Source: Xiamenia xianingshaonis (GTDB lineage Bacteria > Actinomycetota > Coriobacteriia > Coriobacteriales > Eggerthellaceae). From it: 64,000 nucleotides of DNA. A program made the translations under genes and the position numbers. The notes below the pieces were generated by a model that saw nothing but the letters and a program-made list of their open reading frames with translations, was not told where the DNA came from and did no database searches. This document shows positions 1-9,394 of this stretch, piece after piece. How positions within the stretch are numbered: the stretch's first letter is position 1; each line of letters opens with the position of its first letter. The stretch lies in the NCBI RefSeq assembly GCF_017945865.1, contig NZ_CP072829.1, positions 2,046,001 to 2,110,000 on the forward strand. The letters are read 5' to 3'.

Positions 1-84
1 ATGAACAAGCTCGACGCCCACGACCGCGCCCAGCTCGTCGTCATGGCCTACGAAAGCGGCCTGGTGAAGCCGGGCGGGAAATAG
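1..84 (+). CDS. C-terminal end of a LuxR/NarL-type response regulator (partial)
   Basis: The frame is open from the window edge and ends at a TAG. Its 27 residues, with LDAHDRAQLVVMAYESGLV near the end, look like the last two helices of a LuxR/GerE helix-turn-helix domain, where 'KL.v.dRaQaVv.A...Glv' is the usual tail of NarL/FixJ regulators. The gene would therefore be a DNA-binding response regulator lying mostly outside the window. The ATG at base 1 is probably internal. The identification rests on a short stretch and should be treated as likely, not certain. Confidence 0.6.
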   Translation: MNKLDAHDRAQLVVMAYESGLVKPGGK

Positions 85-255
85 CGGGCGAGAAGGCGGC
101 AGCGGTCGGAGAGCCAAGAGCTGGCGGAGGCGGAAGGGCGGAATGCGGACAGGCCAAAGAGGCGAAAGAACGCTCGGGCTGGCAGAAATAGCCACGGCGA
201 TCCCCAAGACCTTCGTCGATCTTGAGAAACGATGACTGATTTTGTCAGCGTTTCC

Positions 256-1110
256 CTAAAACCCGCCGATGACGTCGGAAAACGCGTACGGGCCGTCGGT
301 GGCGATGACCAGGTAATTGTCGTCGCTGGCAAAGCCGTCGTCACTCGCATCGATGGCGCAGGCGCTCGCGAAGTGCCCCTGCAGCCGTTCAAGCAAGCCG
401 TGCAGCCGCGCAAAGTCTTCGGGCGAGCCGTCGCACGTGACATTGATGCAGTAGAGGCCGCCGCGCGTCAGGTGCGCGCGCACTGCTTCCAAACCCGCAT
501 CGTCCACCAGGTCTTCGGCCTCCTGAGAGCCGAAGAAGGCGTCGTTGACGATAACCTCGTAACGCGCTTCGGTCGCATCAAGGTATTCGCGGCCCGTCGC
601 TTCGATGATGCGGAAGCGCTCTTGCTCGCACCCGTCTTCGGCCTGGGCTTCCAGCTCTTCTTCCAAGCGGTCGACGAAGAAGTACTCGTAGGCCAGATCG
701 ACCACGCCCGGATCCGGCTCGACCACGTCGATGCCCACGTGCGGCCGCGACATGAGCAGGTGCTTCGGGTAAGAACAGCCGCCCCCGCCCAGCATGAGCA
801 CGCGGTCGATGGCCAGGCCCTGATTGGCCGCCTCGAACATGCGGTCGAAACTGCGATAGTACGCGAAAACGGGCTCGTGCCAGCGTTCGCCCAGGTAGGT
901 AGCCGATTGATAGGCGCCGCCGACAGCCAGCACGCGCACCGGCGAGCCGTCATCGTCATAGATGGTGTCGACGTAGGCCGGCCCGGCCTCCAATATGACG
1001 CAGAAGGAAACCTCCTGGTCGTCGGCAGAAGGCTCGCAGGCGGTCGGCTGGTCGACGGCGTCGGCGAAACCTGCGGGGTCAACGCAGTCGGCGGGGCTGA
1101 TGGGGTCCAT
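256..1110 (-). CDS. Spermidine-synthase-like SAM-dependent methyltransferase-fold protein
   Basis: 284 aa. A Rossmann-type SAM-binding motif (MLGGGGCSYPKHLL) is followed by an acidic segment (DVVEPDP) and an Asp-containing loop (VIVNDAFFGS), the order seen in spermidine synthase-like proteins. Substrate residues of true aminopropyltransferases cannot be confirmed, so this may be one of the many spermidine-synthase homologues of unknown substrate. The ATG at 1110 is chosen because AAGGAG sits five bases upstream; the frame stays open further upstream but without a comparable ribosome binding site. It is transcribed away from the DUF5662 gene and no operon partner is visible. Confidence 0.75.
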   Translation of the reverse strand: MDPISPADCVDPAGFADAVDQPTACEPSADDQEVSFCVILEAGPAYVDTIYDDDGSPVRVLAVGGAYQSATYLGERWHEPVFAYYRSFDRMFEAANQGLAIDRVLMLGGGGCSYPKHLLMSRPHVGIDVVEPDPGVVDLAYEYFFVDRLEEELEAQAEDGCEQERFRIIEATGREYLDATEARYEVIVNDAFFGSQEAEDLVDDAGLEAVRAHLTRGGLYCINVTCDGSPEDFARLHGLLERLQGHFASACAIDASDDGFASDDNYLVIATDGPYAFSDVIGGF

Positions 1111-1326
1111 GGGCGCTCCTTCGAGGCAAGCTGGCACGTCGGCACGCCAACGGGCGCGCCGCAGCATCCAGTATAGCGCGGCGCTTCGACCAAGCGGCCA
1201 ATCGCGGCGTTTTCCTGATCGAAACCCATGCGGCCTTCCCTTCGGGTACACTCTTTGGTCGGGGAATCGAAACCGCCGCCGCACGCCGGCCGCACGCCGC
1301 CTCCCCGCCGAGAGAAAGAACCGCCC

Positions 1327-2094
1327 ATGAACGCCACGCACACCGCCCCCCGAGAAGACGCCGCCGCATCCACGCACGAAAACGAGCCGGTCAACGCCAC
1401 GTCAGTTGCCGCAAGTGATTCTGTTTTCGTATCTGATACTAAAACAGACAACCGCCCCCTGCAGACGCCGCCGCCCAGGCCCGCCCGCGTCACGAAGCCT
1501 GCCGCGACCACGCCTTCCGCCTTCGCCCGCAACGCCGCCGCGCACTTCGCCACGATCACGCGCCACCGCCTGATCGTCTGCGAGCTGTGCTGCAAAGCGG
1601 GGCTGGTGTGGCAGGGGCTCACGCACGACCTGTCGAAGTACTCGCCCACCGAATTCGCGACCGGCATGCGCTACTTCCAGGGCACGTTCTCGCCCAACGC
1701 GGCCCAGCGCGACGCCGAAGGCTACTCGACGGCGTGGCTGCACCACAAGGGACGCAACCGCCACCACTTCGAGTACTGGACCGACATCGTCAAAGGGTCC
1801 GACGGGTCGCTCGTGGGCGTCCCCATGCCGACGCGCTACGTCATCGAGATGTTCTGCGACCGCATCGCCGCGTCGAAGGTGTACGAAAAAGAGGCCTACA
1901 CCGACGCCAGCTCGCTGATATATTTCTCGCGTGAGCTGGGACTTCCGCGCATACCCATGCATCCGGACACGGCGGCGTTCCTCTACGTGCTGCTGGACAT
2001 GCTGGCCGAGCGCGGCGAGGAAGCCACGTTCGCCTACATCCGCGAAAACATCGTCGCCCCGCGCTACGTCTACACCCCGAAAGGCCGGTTTTAG
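1327..2094 (+). CDS. DUF5662 family protein
   Basis: 255 aa. The first ~65 residues are Ala/Thr/Pro-rich and probably disordered. The remainder matches the DUF5662 pattern: GLVWQGLTHDLSKYSPTEF, then YFQGTFSPN, then the His-rich WLHHKGRNRHHFEYW, then MPTRYVIEMFCDRIAASKVY. Conserved His and Asp residues suggest a metal-binding, HD-like helical fold, but the family has no established function. The start follows a purine-rich stretch (GAGAGAAAGAA). The nearest upstream gene is divergent and the next downstream gene convergent, so it is probably monocistronic. Confidence 0.75.
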   Translation: MNATHTAPREDAAASTHENEPVNATSVAASDSVFVSDTKTDNRPLQTPPPRPARVTKPAATTPSAFARNAAAHFATITRHRLIVCELCCKAGLVWQGLTHDLSKYSPTEFATGMRYFQGTFSPNAAQRDAEGYSTAWLHHKGRNRHHFEYWTDIVKGSDGSLVGVPMPTRYVIEMFCDRIAASKVYEKEAYTDASSLIYFSRELGLPRIPMHPDTAAFLYVLLDMLAERGEEATFAYIRENIVAPRYVYTPKGRF

Positions 2095-2626
2095 GGGACC
2101 GCCGCAAGCGAAAGCGGCAAAAGCTGCAAAGAGGGATAGCGAGGACGGCGCGAAGAACGACGCAGAAGAGACTCAGGCACCTTCGTCGGAAGGGGCCAAG
2201 ACGCAGAGATGCCCGGGGAGGGGGCGGTTGTCCAGGCCGTCCCCTGCTCCCGGGCGCTTTGGGCCGCGGCGCGAAGGAATGTTGTGAAGAAAGGTCGTCG
2301 CGCGGCGGCGTCCTCCGGCGCCGGCGAGATGTGAAAGGAGCCGGCGACCGGGCCCCGCCGAGGGCGTGTCAGAAAGGTTGTCCCTTCGGGCGGGGGTGGT
2401 GCGAAGGGCCGTCCGGGGTCCCGCCCGGCGGCTCGCCTCGTCGTGGGCCGGCGGCCCACGGGGGCGGCTGCTCGAAGGAGCCAGCAGGCGCCCCCGCGGG
2501 CCGCCGGGGCCGGAGGGCCGGGGCGGAAGCCCCGGTCCCCCGGCCTCCGGGAAGGCGGCTCCCCCGAGGGGCCCGAAAGTGCGGGCGAACCTCAGGGAGG
2601 CGTCAATCGGTCAGGCTAGATGCGGA
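2095..2626. other. 532-bp GC-rich intergenic region between convergent genes
   Basis: No gene recognised. It holds several GC-rich hairpins, including CCGGGGC-GGAA-GCCCCGG near 2517-2535, which could end transcription of the minus-strand surface protein gene stopping at 2627. Open frames across this interval have only shadow-type composition. Confidence 0.5.
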
Positions 2627-5600
2627 CTAGCGGGTGGCCGTCCACACGCCGGAGCCGTTGACCCAGTAGCGGCCGACCCACGCGTTGGAGGCCATGGCGC
2701 CGGAGGCGTCCATGTAGTACCACTTGCCGCCGACCTGCTGCCAGCCGGTGAGCATCTTGCCGAAGGTGCCGTCGTGGGCGGTGTTGAGCAGGTACCACTC
2801 GCCGCCGTCCTTCAGCCAGCCGGACTGCATGTCGCCGGAGGCGCCCATGTAGTACCAGCCGCCGTCTACCTTCTGCCAGCCGGTGAGCATGGCCCCGTAG
2901 CTTCCCTTGTGGGACTGGTTCAGGAGGTACCACTCGCCGTCGGCGTCCTGGAACCACTGGGTGTTGGTCATCTTTCCGTTGGCCTCGAAGTGGTACCAGG
3001 CATTGTCGATCCACTCCCAGCCGTCCTTGACCTGCTTGCCGTCCTTGTAGTAGGCCCAGTCGTTGCCGGAGCCCACCCAGCCGGTCTTGCCGGCCGCGGG
3101 CTGCGCAGGCGCCACGGGCTTGGCGGTCGGCACGTAGGCCACGGTGGCCGTGCCGGCGTAGTTGCCCTTGTAGGTCACGGTGATGGTCTTGGTGGCCGCG
3201 TCGGGCTTGTAGGTGAAGTCGTTCGAGGTCAGGCCCGGCACCGTGACGACCGGCAGGCCGGCGGCGTCGTAGGACACCTGCGGCTTGGCGGTCACCGTCG
3301 CAGGCGCGATGACGAAGCTCTTCTCGGCCGAGTTCGTCCAGCCCTCGGAGGCCTTGCCCGTCACCGTCACCTTGTAGGAGCCGGCGTCGGTGGCGTTGCC
3401 GTCCACCTTCACGTCGTAGGCCTTCGGGTCGACGACGACCTTCTTGCCGCCGGAGGTGTAGCTGACCTCGACCTTCGGGTCCTGGGCCTTGCCGTTGTAG
3501 ACGGCGCCCGCGACCGAGACGTCGGCCTTGGCGACGTCGTAGAGGACGGCGGATTCCTTCTCCACCGTGCCGGCGTAGTTGCCTGCGCCGGTGACAGTCG
3601 CCTTGACCTTGCCGGGAACCGTCGCGCCCTCGGCGACGGCGACCGTGTAGTCGGTGCCGGCGACGAGCGCCGCCTCGCCGAACGTCACGGACACCGCGTC
3701 GGCGGCGGAGGCGCCGGGGGCCACAGACGCGGCGACGGCCACGTTGTCGGCCGTAAGCTCGGCCGGGGCGATCTTGTAGGGGATCTCGATGGAGCCGGTC
3801 AGATTGCCGTTGCGCGGCGAGAGCACGATATAGGAGGTGCCGGCGTTCACGCCCGTGCCCTCCTTGACGGCGATGCTCAGGTCATCGTAGATCTTCGACA
3901 GAAGCTCCGGCTCTTTATTGGCGAGCTCCTTGTTGGCCGGCTTGAACGTGGAGCCGTTCACCAGGACCTCGGGCGCCTGCTCTTCGCCGTTGTAGACCAG
4001 ATCGTCCGCGCCGTCCAGCTTGATGGACTTGCCTTCGACGTTGGACGCGTCGTTGATCTGCACCGGAGCGATCTCGTAGGTCAGCGGGATGGAGCCGGCG
4101 TAGTTGCCGATGCCCACGACCTCGACCGTCGCCGTGCCGGCGTCGGTGTTCTCCGAGCAGACGATCTTGTAGTCCTCATTTTCCACAAGCTCACCACTGT
4201 TGGGCGTCACGGTCACAGTGGCAGGGACGGGCGCGCCGTAGTCATAGATCAGCGTCTGGTCCTTGTCGACCTCGGCGGTGGCGAGCTTGGCGATGTCCTG
4301 GTTGACCGTCTTGAACGTGCCGGTGATGCTGCCGGTGTAGTTGCCCTTGCCCTCGACCACGAACGAGTACTCGGTCACGCCGTTGGAGGCGGTGGCGCCC
4401 TTGGTCACCTTGCCGATGGCGTAGTCGTCCTCGGTCAGCTCCACCGGATCGCCCTTGCCGGGCGTGTAGGTGACGACCGGGTTCAGCACGTCGGCGGCCG
4501 TCGGGTTCTCCGGGAAGCCGGCGGCGAGCTGCGACTGGGCCTCGGCGCTGGCGTTGTTGAGCGTCAGCTGGACCGGGGTGATCTCGAAGGGAATCTCGAC
4601 GGTGCCGGAATAGTTGCCCGTGAACACCAGCGTGGCGGTCGCGGTGCCCTTGTTCTTGTTGTTGGCCCAGGAGATCTCGTAGTCCCAGGTCTCGCCCTTT
4701 GCCGGCTCTTTCGGTTTCTGCTTGAAGTCGTTGAACGTGCCGGATTCGAACTTCGCCGAGATCGTCGGGACGGGCTCGAGCACCGTTCCGTTGTACGGGG
4801 TGGCCCAAACCTTCTTCGTGGCGTCGTAGACGACGTCGTACGTGTTGCCGACCCAGGACACGTTGTCCGCCGTCATGCCGAGCTGCGTGATCTCGAAGGG
4901 GAAGGACTGCGTGCCCACGTAGCCGTCGGTGCCCGACACCGTGATGGTGTACTTGCCGGCCTCGGTCAGGCGCTCGGTGCCCGCATCGGCCACGACCTTG
5001 CCCTTGGCGTCGGTGACGGTGACCTTGTAGAATTCGTCCGAGAGGTCCTCGGTCGTGCCAGGGGTGTCCTCACTCTCAACCTGGGGGATGTTCAGGAGGC
5101 TTTTGACCACATAGCCGTCCGCCGCACCGGATCCGGCGTAGGGCTGGCTGGCCTTCTTCAGGGAGAACTTGGGCAGGTCCTCGCCGTACCCGTAGTTGAT
5201 GGTGGCGATGCCCTTGTACAGGCCGTTGCCGCTCGGCGTGACGGTGACCTGGCCGGCGCCGTCCACGGTGTTCAGCGGGGTGGAGTCGGTGATGGCCAGG
5301 TCGTCCAGGTTGACGAGGGTCTCGGTGCCCTCAAGCAAGGTGCCCTTCAGGCCCGCCTTGATCTGGGCGACGACGTCGGCGCTGCGCTCGGCGTCGGTCA
5401 GGCCCGCCTTCCACGCAAGCTTGACGCTCCCCGAAAGGTCACTGCCGAGGTCTTGCCCGTTGAACTTGAAGTCGACGTCAGGAGTAATATTCGCCTGGAC
5501 GGTCACGTCAAGCGTGGCGATGGGGTTGGCGTTGCCGTCCATCGCGACAACCGCGCGATACTTGCCCGGAGCCGTCGGCGTGACGGCCGTCTTGCCGTCC

Positions 5601-6851
5601 TCGGGGTCGACGAGCGGGTTGCCCTCGGCGTCGGTGTAGGTCACGCCCCAGCCGGCCGGAACGTCGGTGACGGCGCCGCCCTCGGTCGCGGCGGGGATGT
5701 ACACCTGGATGGAATTCTTGATATTCTCGGCAAGAGAGACGCTGGGTTTTGCGTCAGGATCGTCGGCCACCCACGGCGCCACGCCGCTCGCGCCGTTGTT
5801 GGAGGGCACGACCGTGCCCGTCACGCCCGCGCCGGAGACGAACCTGGCCTGGTAGTTGGAGGCCTGCACGATGTTGGCCGAGAGGGTCAGCGTGCCGTTG
5901 GTGGTATCAGTTGCCCCACCAGTGAGGGCGCCTTCGAGCGTGTAGTTCTTTTTGGCGGTTGCATTTACCAATTTCACCTCGACGGGCACAGTGCCGGTCT
6001 CGATGAAGACGTTTTTGCTGTCAGTAAGCTTTTTGCCCGGAGTGCCTGCCGTCGTATCCTTGCATTCAACCGCAATGACTGGATTCGTTTCATCCAGCAG
6101 GTTGATCATCCCCGTGGTGTTGCCCTTCAGGGACAATTCGGCCTTGGTGGCCTTTGCCACGTCAGCAGGCGTGCTCGCCCCCACGTATCCGGTGGCAACC
6201 TTGATGGCGTCCTTCGTGATGGGGGCCTTGTTCACGATAATCGAGCCGTTGCCGTCGGCCTTCGTCGCAAGCAATTGAGTACCGCCAGGATAATATGTTC
6301 CATCATTTTTCACCTTCGGGCCGCCGTCTTTGACCACTGCCTTGATGGCATAGCCGTCAGGATTGGCATTGTTGACCGTCACGACATTATTAGCAACCGT
6401 AGCGTCTGTCGAGTCAACCGAGCTGACGAAATCCAACGTATACAGATCAGACGACAACGTGAAGTACTCGGTGACTGGTTTTTCATTCTCGGTATACGAC
6501 ACCGCAATTTTCACTTTGATGTCTTTATATTCGCGAGACAACGCGTTATAGGTGACAGGAGCAGGATCAACGATGCTCAAAACAAGTTTAGCACCGGTCT
6601 TACCAATAGCGTCTACATACTCTGCAACTGCCGGAGTGGCGCCTTCGCCATCCGTCCAAGCGTTGATGACCGGAGCCGGCTCTTCGGCGGTGTCGTCAGT
6701 GGTAGTCCCCGCGTAAGCGGGAGTCGCCTCCAGCGCCGCTTGAGACAGGGCGGCGGCCGGGGTCATGCCTAACGCAAGGGTTCCAGCAAGGATCAGGCTA
6801 AGAACCTTGCCCCCCCCCGTAGGTCTTTTTCGAAAGAGTGATCTTCGACAT
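2627..6851 (-). CDS. Giant secreted cell-wall-binding repeat protein, signal peptide interrupted by a G9 tract
   Basis: As sequenced, the ATG at 6851 (preceded by AAGAAAGGT) opens a frame that meets a stop just after nine Gs at 6818-6810. Reading eight Gs gives one continuous 1407-aa protein with a textbook signal peptide (basic MSKITLSKKTYGGGK, then the hydrophobic VLSLILAGTLALG). The mature part is a long series of ~80-residue beta-rich modules with recurring G.GNYAGT/GNYTGS motifs, like MBG/YDG-type repeats of bacterial surface proteins. The last ~155 residues are GW-type cell-wall-binding repeats (TGWQKVDGGWYYM, SGWLKDGGEWYLL) expected to hold it non-covalently on the envelope. Length and repeats suggest an adhesin or S-layer-like role. 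In the G9 state only a 17-residue peptide is made, so expression is probably off unless the tract slips or the length is a sequencing error. Confidence 0.85.
6810..6818 (-). repeat. G9 homopolymer in signal-peptide codons (candidate phase-variation switch)
   Basis: Nine consecutive Cs on the plus strand (G9 in the gene) directly after codon 11. Eight Gs restore the frame and the signal peptide; nine give a stop five codons past the tract. Mononucleotide tracts of this length inside the 5' end of surface genes are classic slipped-strand contingency loci. Confidence 0.75.
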
Positions 6852-6973
6852 ATCTGACCTTTCTTAGTGGGTTCACAGTACAGTGCGCCTGCCAGTGTCG
6901 CAGACGTTCCGCGCCCGGCGGGCGATCTTTACGGTTTCTCCACAACCAAAGCCGCCCGCCGGAGCCTCCCCCG

Positions 6974-7050
6974 AGCTGACAGACGGGGACGGGGTTTCTG
7001 ACAGGCCGGGCGAGCCGGCCTTTCAGCAAACCCCGTCCCCGCTGTCAGCT
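6974..7050. repeat. 77-bp near-perfect inverted repeat (REP/BIME-like)
   Basis: The left arm begins AGCTGACAGACGGGGACGGG and the right arm is its reverse complement with one bulged A. The inner part (AGGCCGG...CCGGCCT) continues the pairing, so the whole element can fold into one long hairpin. Related words (GCTGACAG, GAGGGACGGGGAC) recur at 26767-26803 and in part near 15089 and 18538. It sits in the 456-bp space between two minus-strand genes; the rest of that space shows no gene. Confidence 0.7.
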
Positions 7051-7307
7051 CCCCCCGCAGCCCCAAGCCGCCCCGCGGCAGGCGGTTCCGCCGCGGCGGC
7101 GGAGCTTTGGTCCCAGCCAAAGGAGGCCTGAGACCTTGGCTCAGGCCGACGACGCGTCAAGCGGAGCCGTCGCGGCGGAAGCCGCCGTCCCACGACCCGC
7201 AACAACGACTTCCGCGAGCCCGACAATTCCGGACACCTGGAAGCCCCACGGGCCAGCCCAGCCCCCATCAGCTTGCGCCCTCCGCCAGACCCGCCCTTTT
7301 CGGGGGG

Positions 7308-8894
7308 CTACTTCGCCGCGTCTTGGAAGAACAGCTCGTACCACCTGATGAACACGTAGATCGACCACACGCGGCGCCACAGCGGACCGGTGTTGCCCCG
7401 ATAGCGCAGCTTGTGCCACAGGTTCGTCTTTCCGCCCAAGAACATGCTCAGCAGCGCGTCAAGCTCCTTTTGTTCGAAGAACTTCGCAGCCGCTTCGCTT
7501 TTGAACGCGCGGCGGATGTCGCCGTTGTAGGCGGAGTCGGCCAGCCAGTCGCGAATGGGCACAGGGAAGCCGAGCTTCTTGCGATACGCCACCGTTTTCG
7601 GCAGCACGCGCGAGGCCGCCTTGCGCAGTGCGAGCTTGTTGCCGGTCGCGTCCACTTTGAAGCGCGACGGCATGTGCAGCGCGATGTCGAATATGCGCAG
7701 GTCACAATAGGGCATGCGGATGTCAAGCCCCGTGCCGCGCGAGATTTTCGTCGAATTGAACAGGATGCTGCCCTCGAAATAGCTGCGCAGGTCGGTGTAG
7801 AGCATCCAGCTGACGGTGTCGTACGCGCGCCCGCCGGCCCCGCGCTGCCGCATGAAATCGGCCACGGGACGCGCCTTGCAGTAACGCTTCAAGTAGTGCT
7901 TCTGGTCGAGCGCCCGCATGGCCTGCGTCGCCCCGTAATACACCGGGTCGGACCCCTTTTCGAAGCGCGACGTGTTTTGGTAGCCGTTGTAGCCCGCAAA
8001 GAACTCGTCGGCCCCTTCGCCGGAAAAGCACAGGTCAGTGCGCTGTTTTACCTGCTTGCACGCGCAGTAGAGCGAAAGGCCCGCCGCGTCGGACGTGGGC
8101 TGTTCGTAGGCGAGCAAAAACTCGTCAAGCGTGGCGAAGAATTCCTCCGGCGTCACTTCGATGCCTTCGAAGCCGCGTTCGAGGTAGTCGGCCGTCGCGC
8201 GCGCCTCGGCTTCCTCGCTGGCTTCTTGGTTTGCGTACACCGCGCAAAAGCCCGTCCTGGCGCGGCTTTTCGCCAGCATGTAAGACGAATCGACGCCGCC
8301 CGAAAGGAAGCTGTCGGGCTGCTCGTCGGCGTCGCAAATGTCGCGCATGCTTTCGTCCATCGCGTCGGAAAGCGCGTCGGCCCAGTCGTCAAGCGTCTTC
8401 GTCTCGTCGGGGTCGAAGGCCAAATCCCAGTAGCGGCCGCGCTCGAGGCCGTTTTCCCCGAAGCGCACGAACCCGCCCGGCTCTACTTTATATACGCCTT
8501 TGAACAAGGTCTCTTCGCCGGGGATGTAGGACAGCCCCAGGTAGAACTGGATGAGGTCTTCGTTCAGGTCGCGCACGAAGCCGGGCTGGTCGAACAGGTC
8601 GCGGATCTGCGTGCCGTACAGCAGGCGGCCGTCGGCGGTTTCGTAATAGAACAGCAGCTCAGCGCCCAGCACGTCGCGAACGCAGAACAGCTCACCCGTT
8701 TCCGTGTCGCAGAAAACGGCGCCAAACTGGCCGTTGACGTGCAGCCCCATCTGGTCGCCCCAAGCTTCGTATGCGGCCGTCATCAGGCGTTTTTCTCGCT
8801 CATGGCGCGTGCAGCCCGCCACGTCGACGTGCAGCTGGTCTGCGAGCTGCTTATGGTTGCGAATCAGTCCTTGGTATGCTTTCAGTTCTATCAT
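7308..8894 (-). CDS. Asparagine-synthetase-like protein lacking the N-terminal Cys nucleophile
   Basis: 528 aa. The N-terminal ~160 residues resemble the class II glutamine amidotransferase fold of AsnB (NGQFGAVFCDTETGELFCVRD; GTQIRDLF), but the protein starts MIELKAYQ, so the Cys2 that normally attacks glutamine is absent. The C-terminal synthetase domain is intact: the ATP pyrophosphatase loop SGGVDSS at about 198-204 and SGEGADEFFAGY from about 291. It should activate a carboxylate with ATP but is unlikely to use glutamine itself; ammonia or another amine acceptor is possible. The ATG at 8894 has a weak GAGAGGGAC upstream. No biosynthetic partner genes are adjacent, so housekeeping AsnB versus a specialised amide ligase remains open. 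Confidence 0.8.
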   Translation of the reverse strand: MIELKAYQGLIRNHKQLADQLHVDVAGCTRHEREKRLMTAAYEAWGDQMGLHVNGQFGAVFCDTETGELFCVRDVLGAELLFYYETADGRLLYGTQIRDLFDQPGFVRDLNEDLIQFYLGLSYIPGEETLFKGVYKVEPGGFVRFGENGLERGRYWDLAFDPDETKTLDDWADALSDAMDESMRDICDADEQPDSFLSGGVDSSYMLAKSRARTGFCAVYANQEASEEAEARATADYLERGFEGIEVTPEEFFATLDEFLLAYEQPTSDAAGLSLYCACKQVKQRTDLCFSGEGADEFFAGYNGYQNTSRFEKGSDPVYYGATQAMRALDQKHYLKRYCKARPVADFMRQRGAGGRAYDTVSWMLYTDLRSYFEGSILFNSTKISRGTGLDIRMPYCDLRIFDIALHMPSRFKVDATGNKLALRKAASRVLPKTVAYRKKLGFPVPIRDWLADSAYNGDIRRAFKSEAAAKFFEQKELDALLSMFLGGKTNLWHKLRYRGNTGPLWRRVWSIYVFIRWYELFFQDAAK

Positions 8895-9394
8895 CGAGGC
8901 GCGTCCCTCTCTTCGGCGATACGATGCGTCGGCGCAGCGCCGCCGAAGCAACGGCGCGCCATCGGTATTCTAACCCGTTTCGCACGCGCCGCCCCGCCTT
9001 GCGGCCAAACGTCACGTGCTGGAAACAGGCGCCCGCGCGTGCGCCCGCCAGAAGGCCGGCGCCCCTACTTTGTTTCCCTACGCTAACTTTCCCCACAGCC
9101 TAATCCCATTGTCATGTTTCCGTCATGCTTCCGTTCTTCTTTTTCGTATTTTCGAGCAATCCCCGTGCCTTGGAGTATACTCCCGAACTGATGTGTGACA
9201 TGCGCCTGGCGCGGTTGCGCAGCTTACCCAACCAGGAAAGGAATGTTGTTGAAGGTTCGAAAATCGAAACCTCACAGCTCGTAGCCTCCTTGAGCGTCCC
9301 GCGTCGCGGCCGCTTGAGGGCGGCCCACGACGATGTGCAGGGGCCGCTCCATTGCAAACGGTTCGTCGGCACGCCTGCATGAGAAGGGACGCGT
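8895..9394. other. 500-bp intergenic region upstream of the metal-transport operon
   Basis: No gene recognised. It carries a perfect 12-bp palindrome GGAGTATACTCC at 9172-9183 whose centre (TATACT) could be a -10 box, and an imperfect inverted repeat GGTTCGA-AAA-TCGAAACC near 9254-9271. Roughly 200 bases would be transcribed untranslated if the promoter is at 9172. I compared it by eye with M-box and yybP-ykoY riboswitch consensus elements and saw no match. Confidence 0.4.

Noticed and set aside
2366-6772. Open frame of 1468 codons on the plus strand opposite the giant CWB gene
   Set aside because: It is the mirror of a GC-rich repetitive minus-strand gene; its translation is Val/Gly/Arg/His-rich without domains, while the minus strand has a signal peptide and known repeats.
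8895-9394. Possible Mg2+ (M-box) or Mn2+ (yybP-ykoY) riboswitch before the metal operon
   Set aside because: I could not find the conserved bases of either class; only small palindromes are visible.
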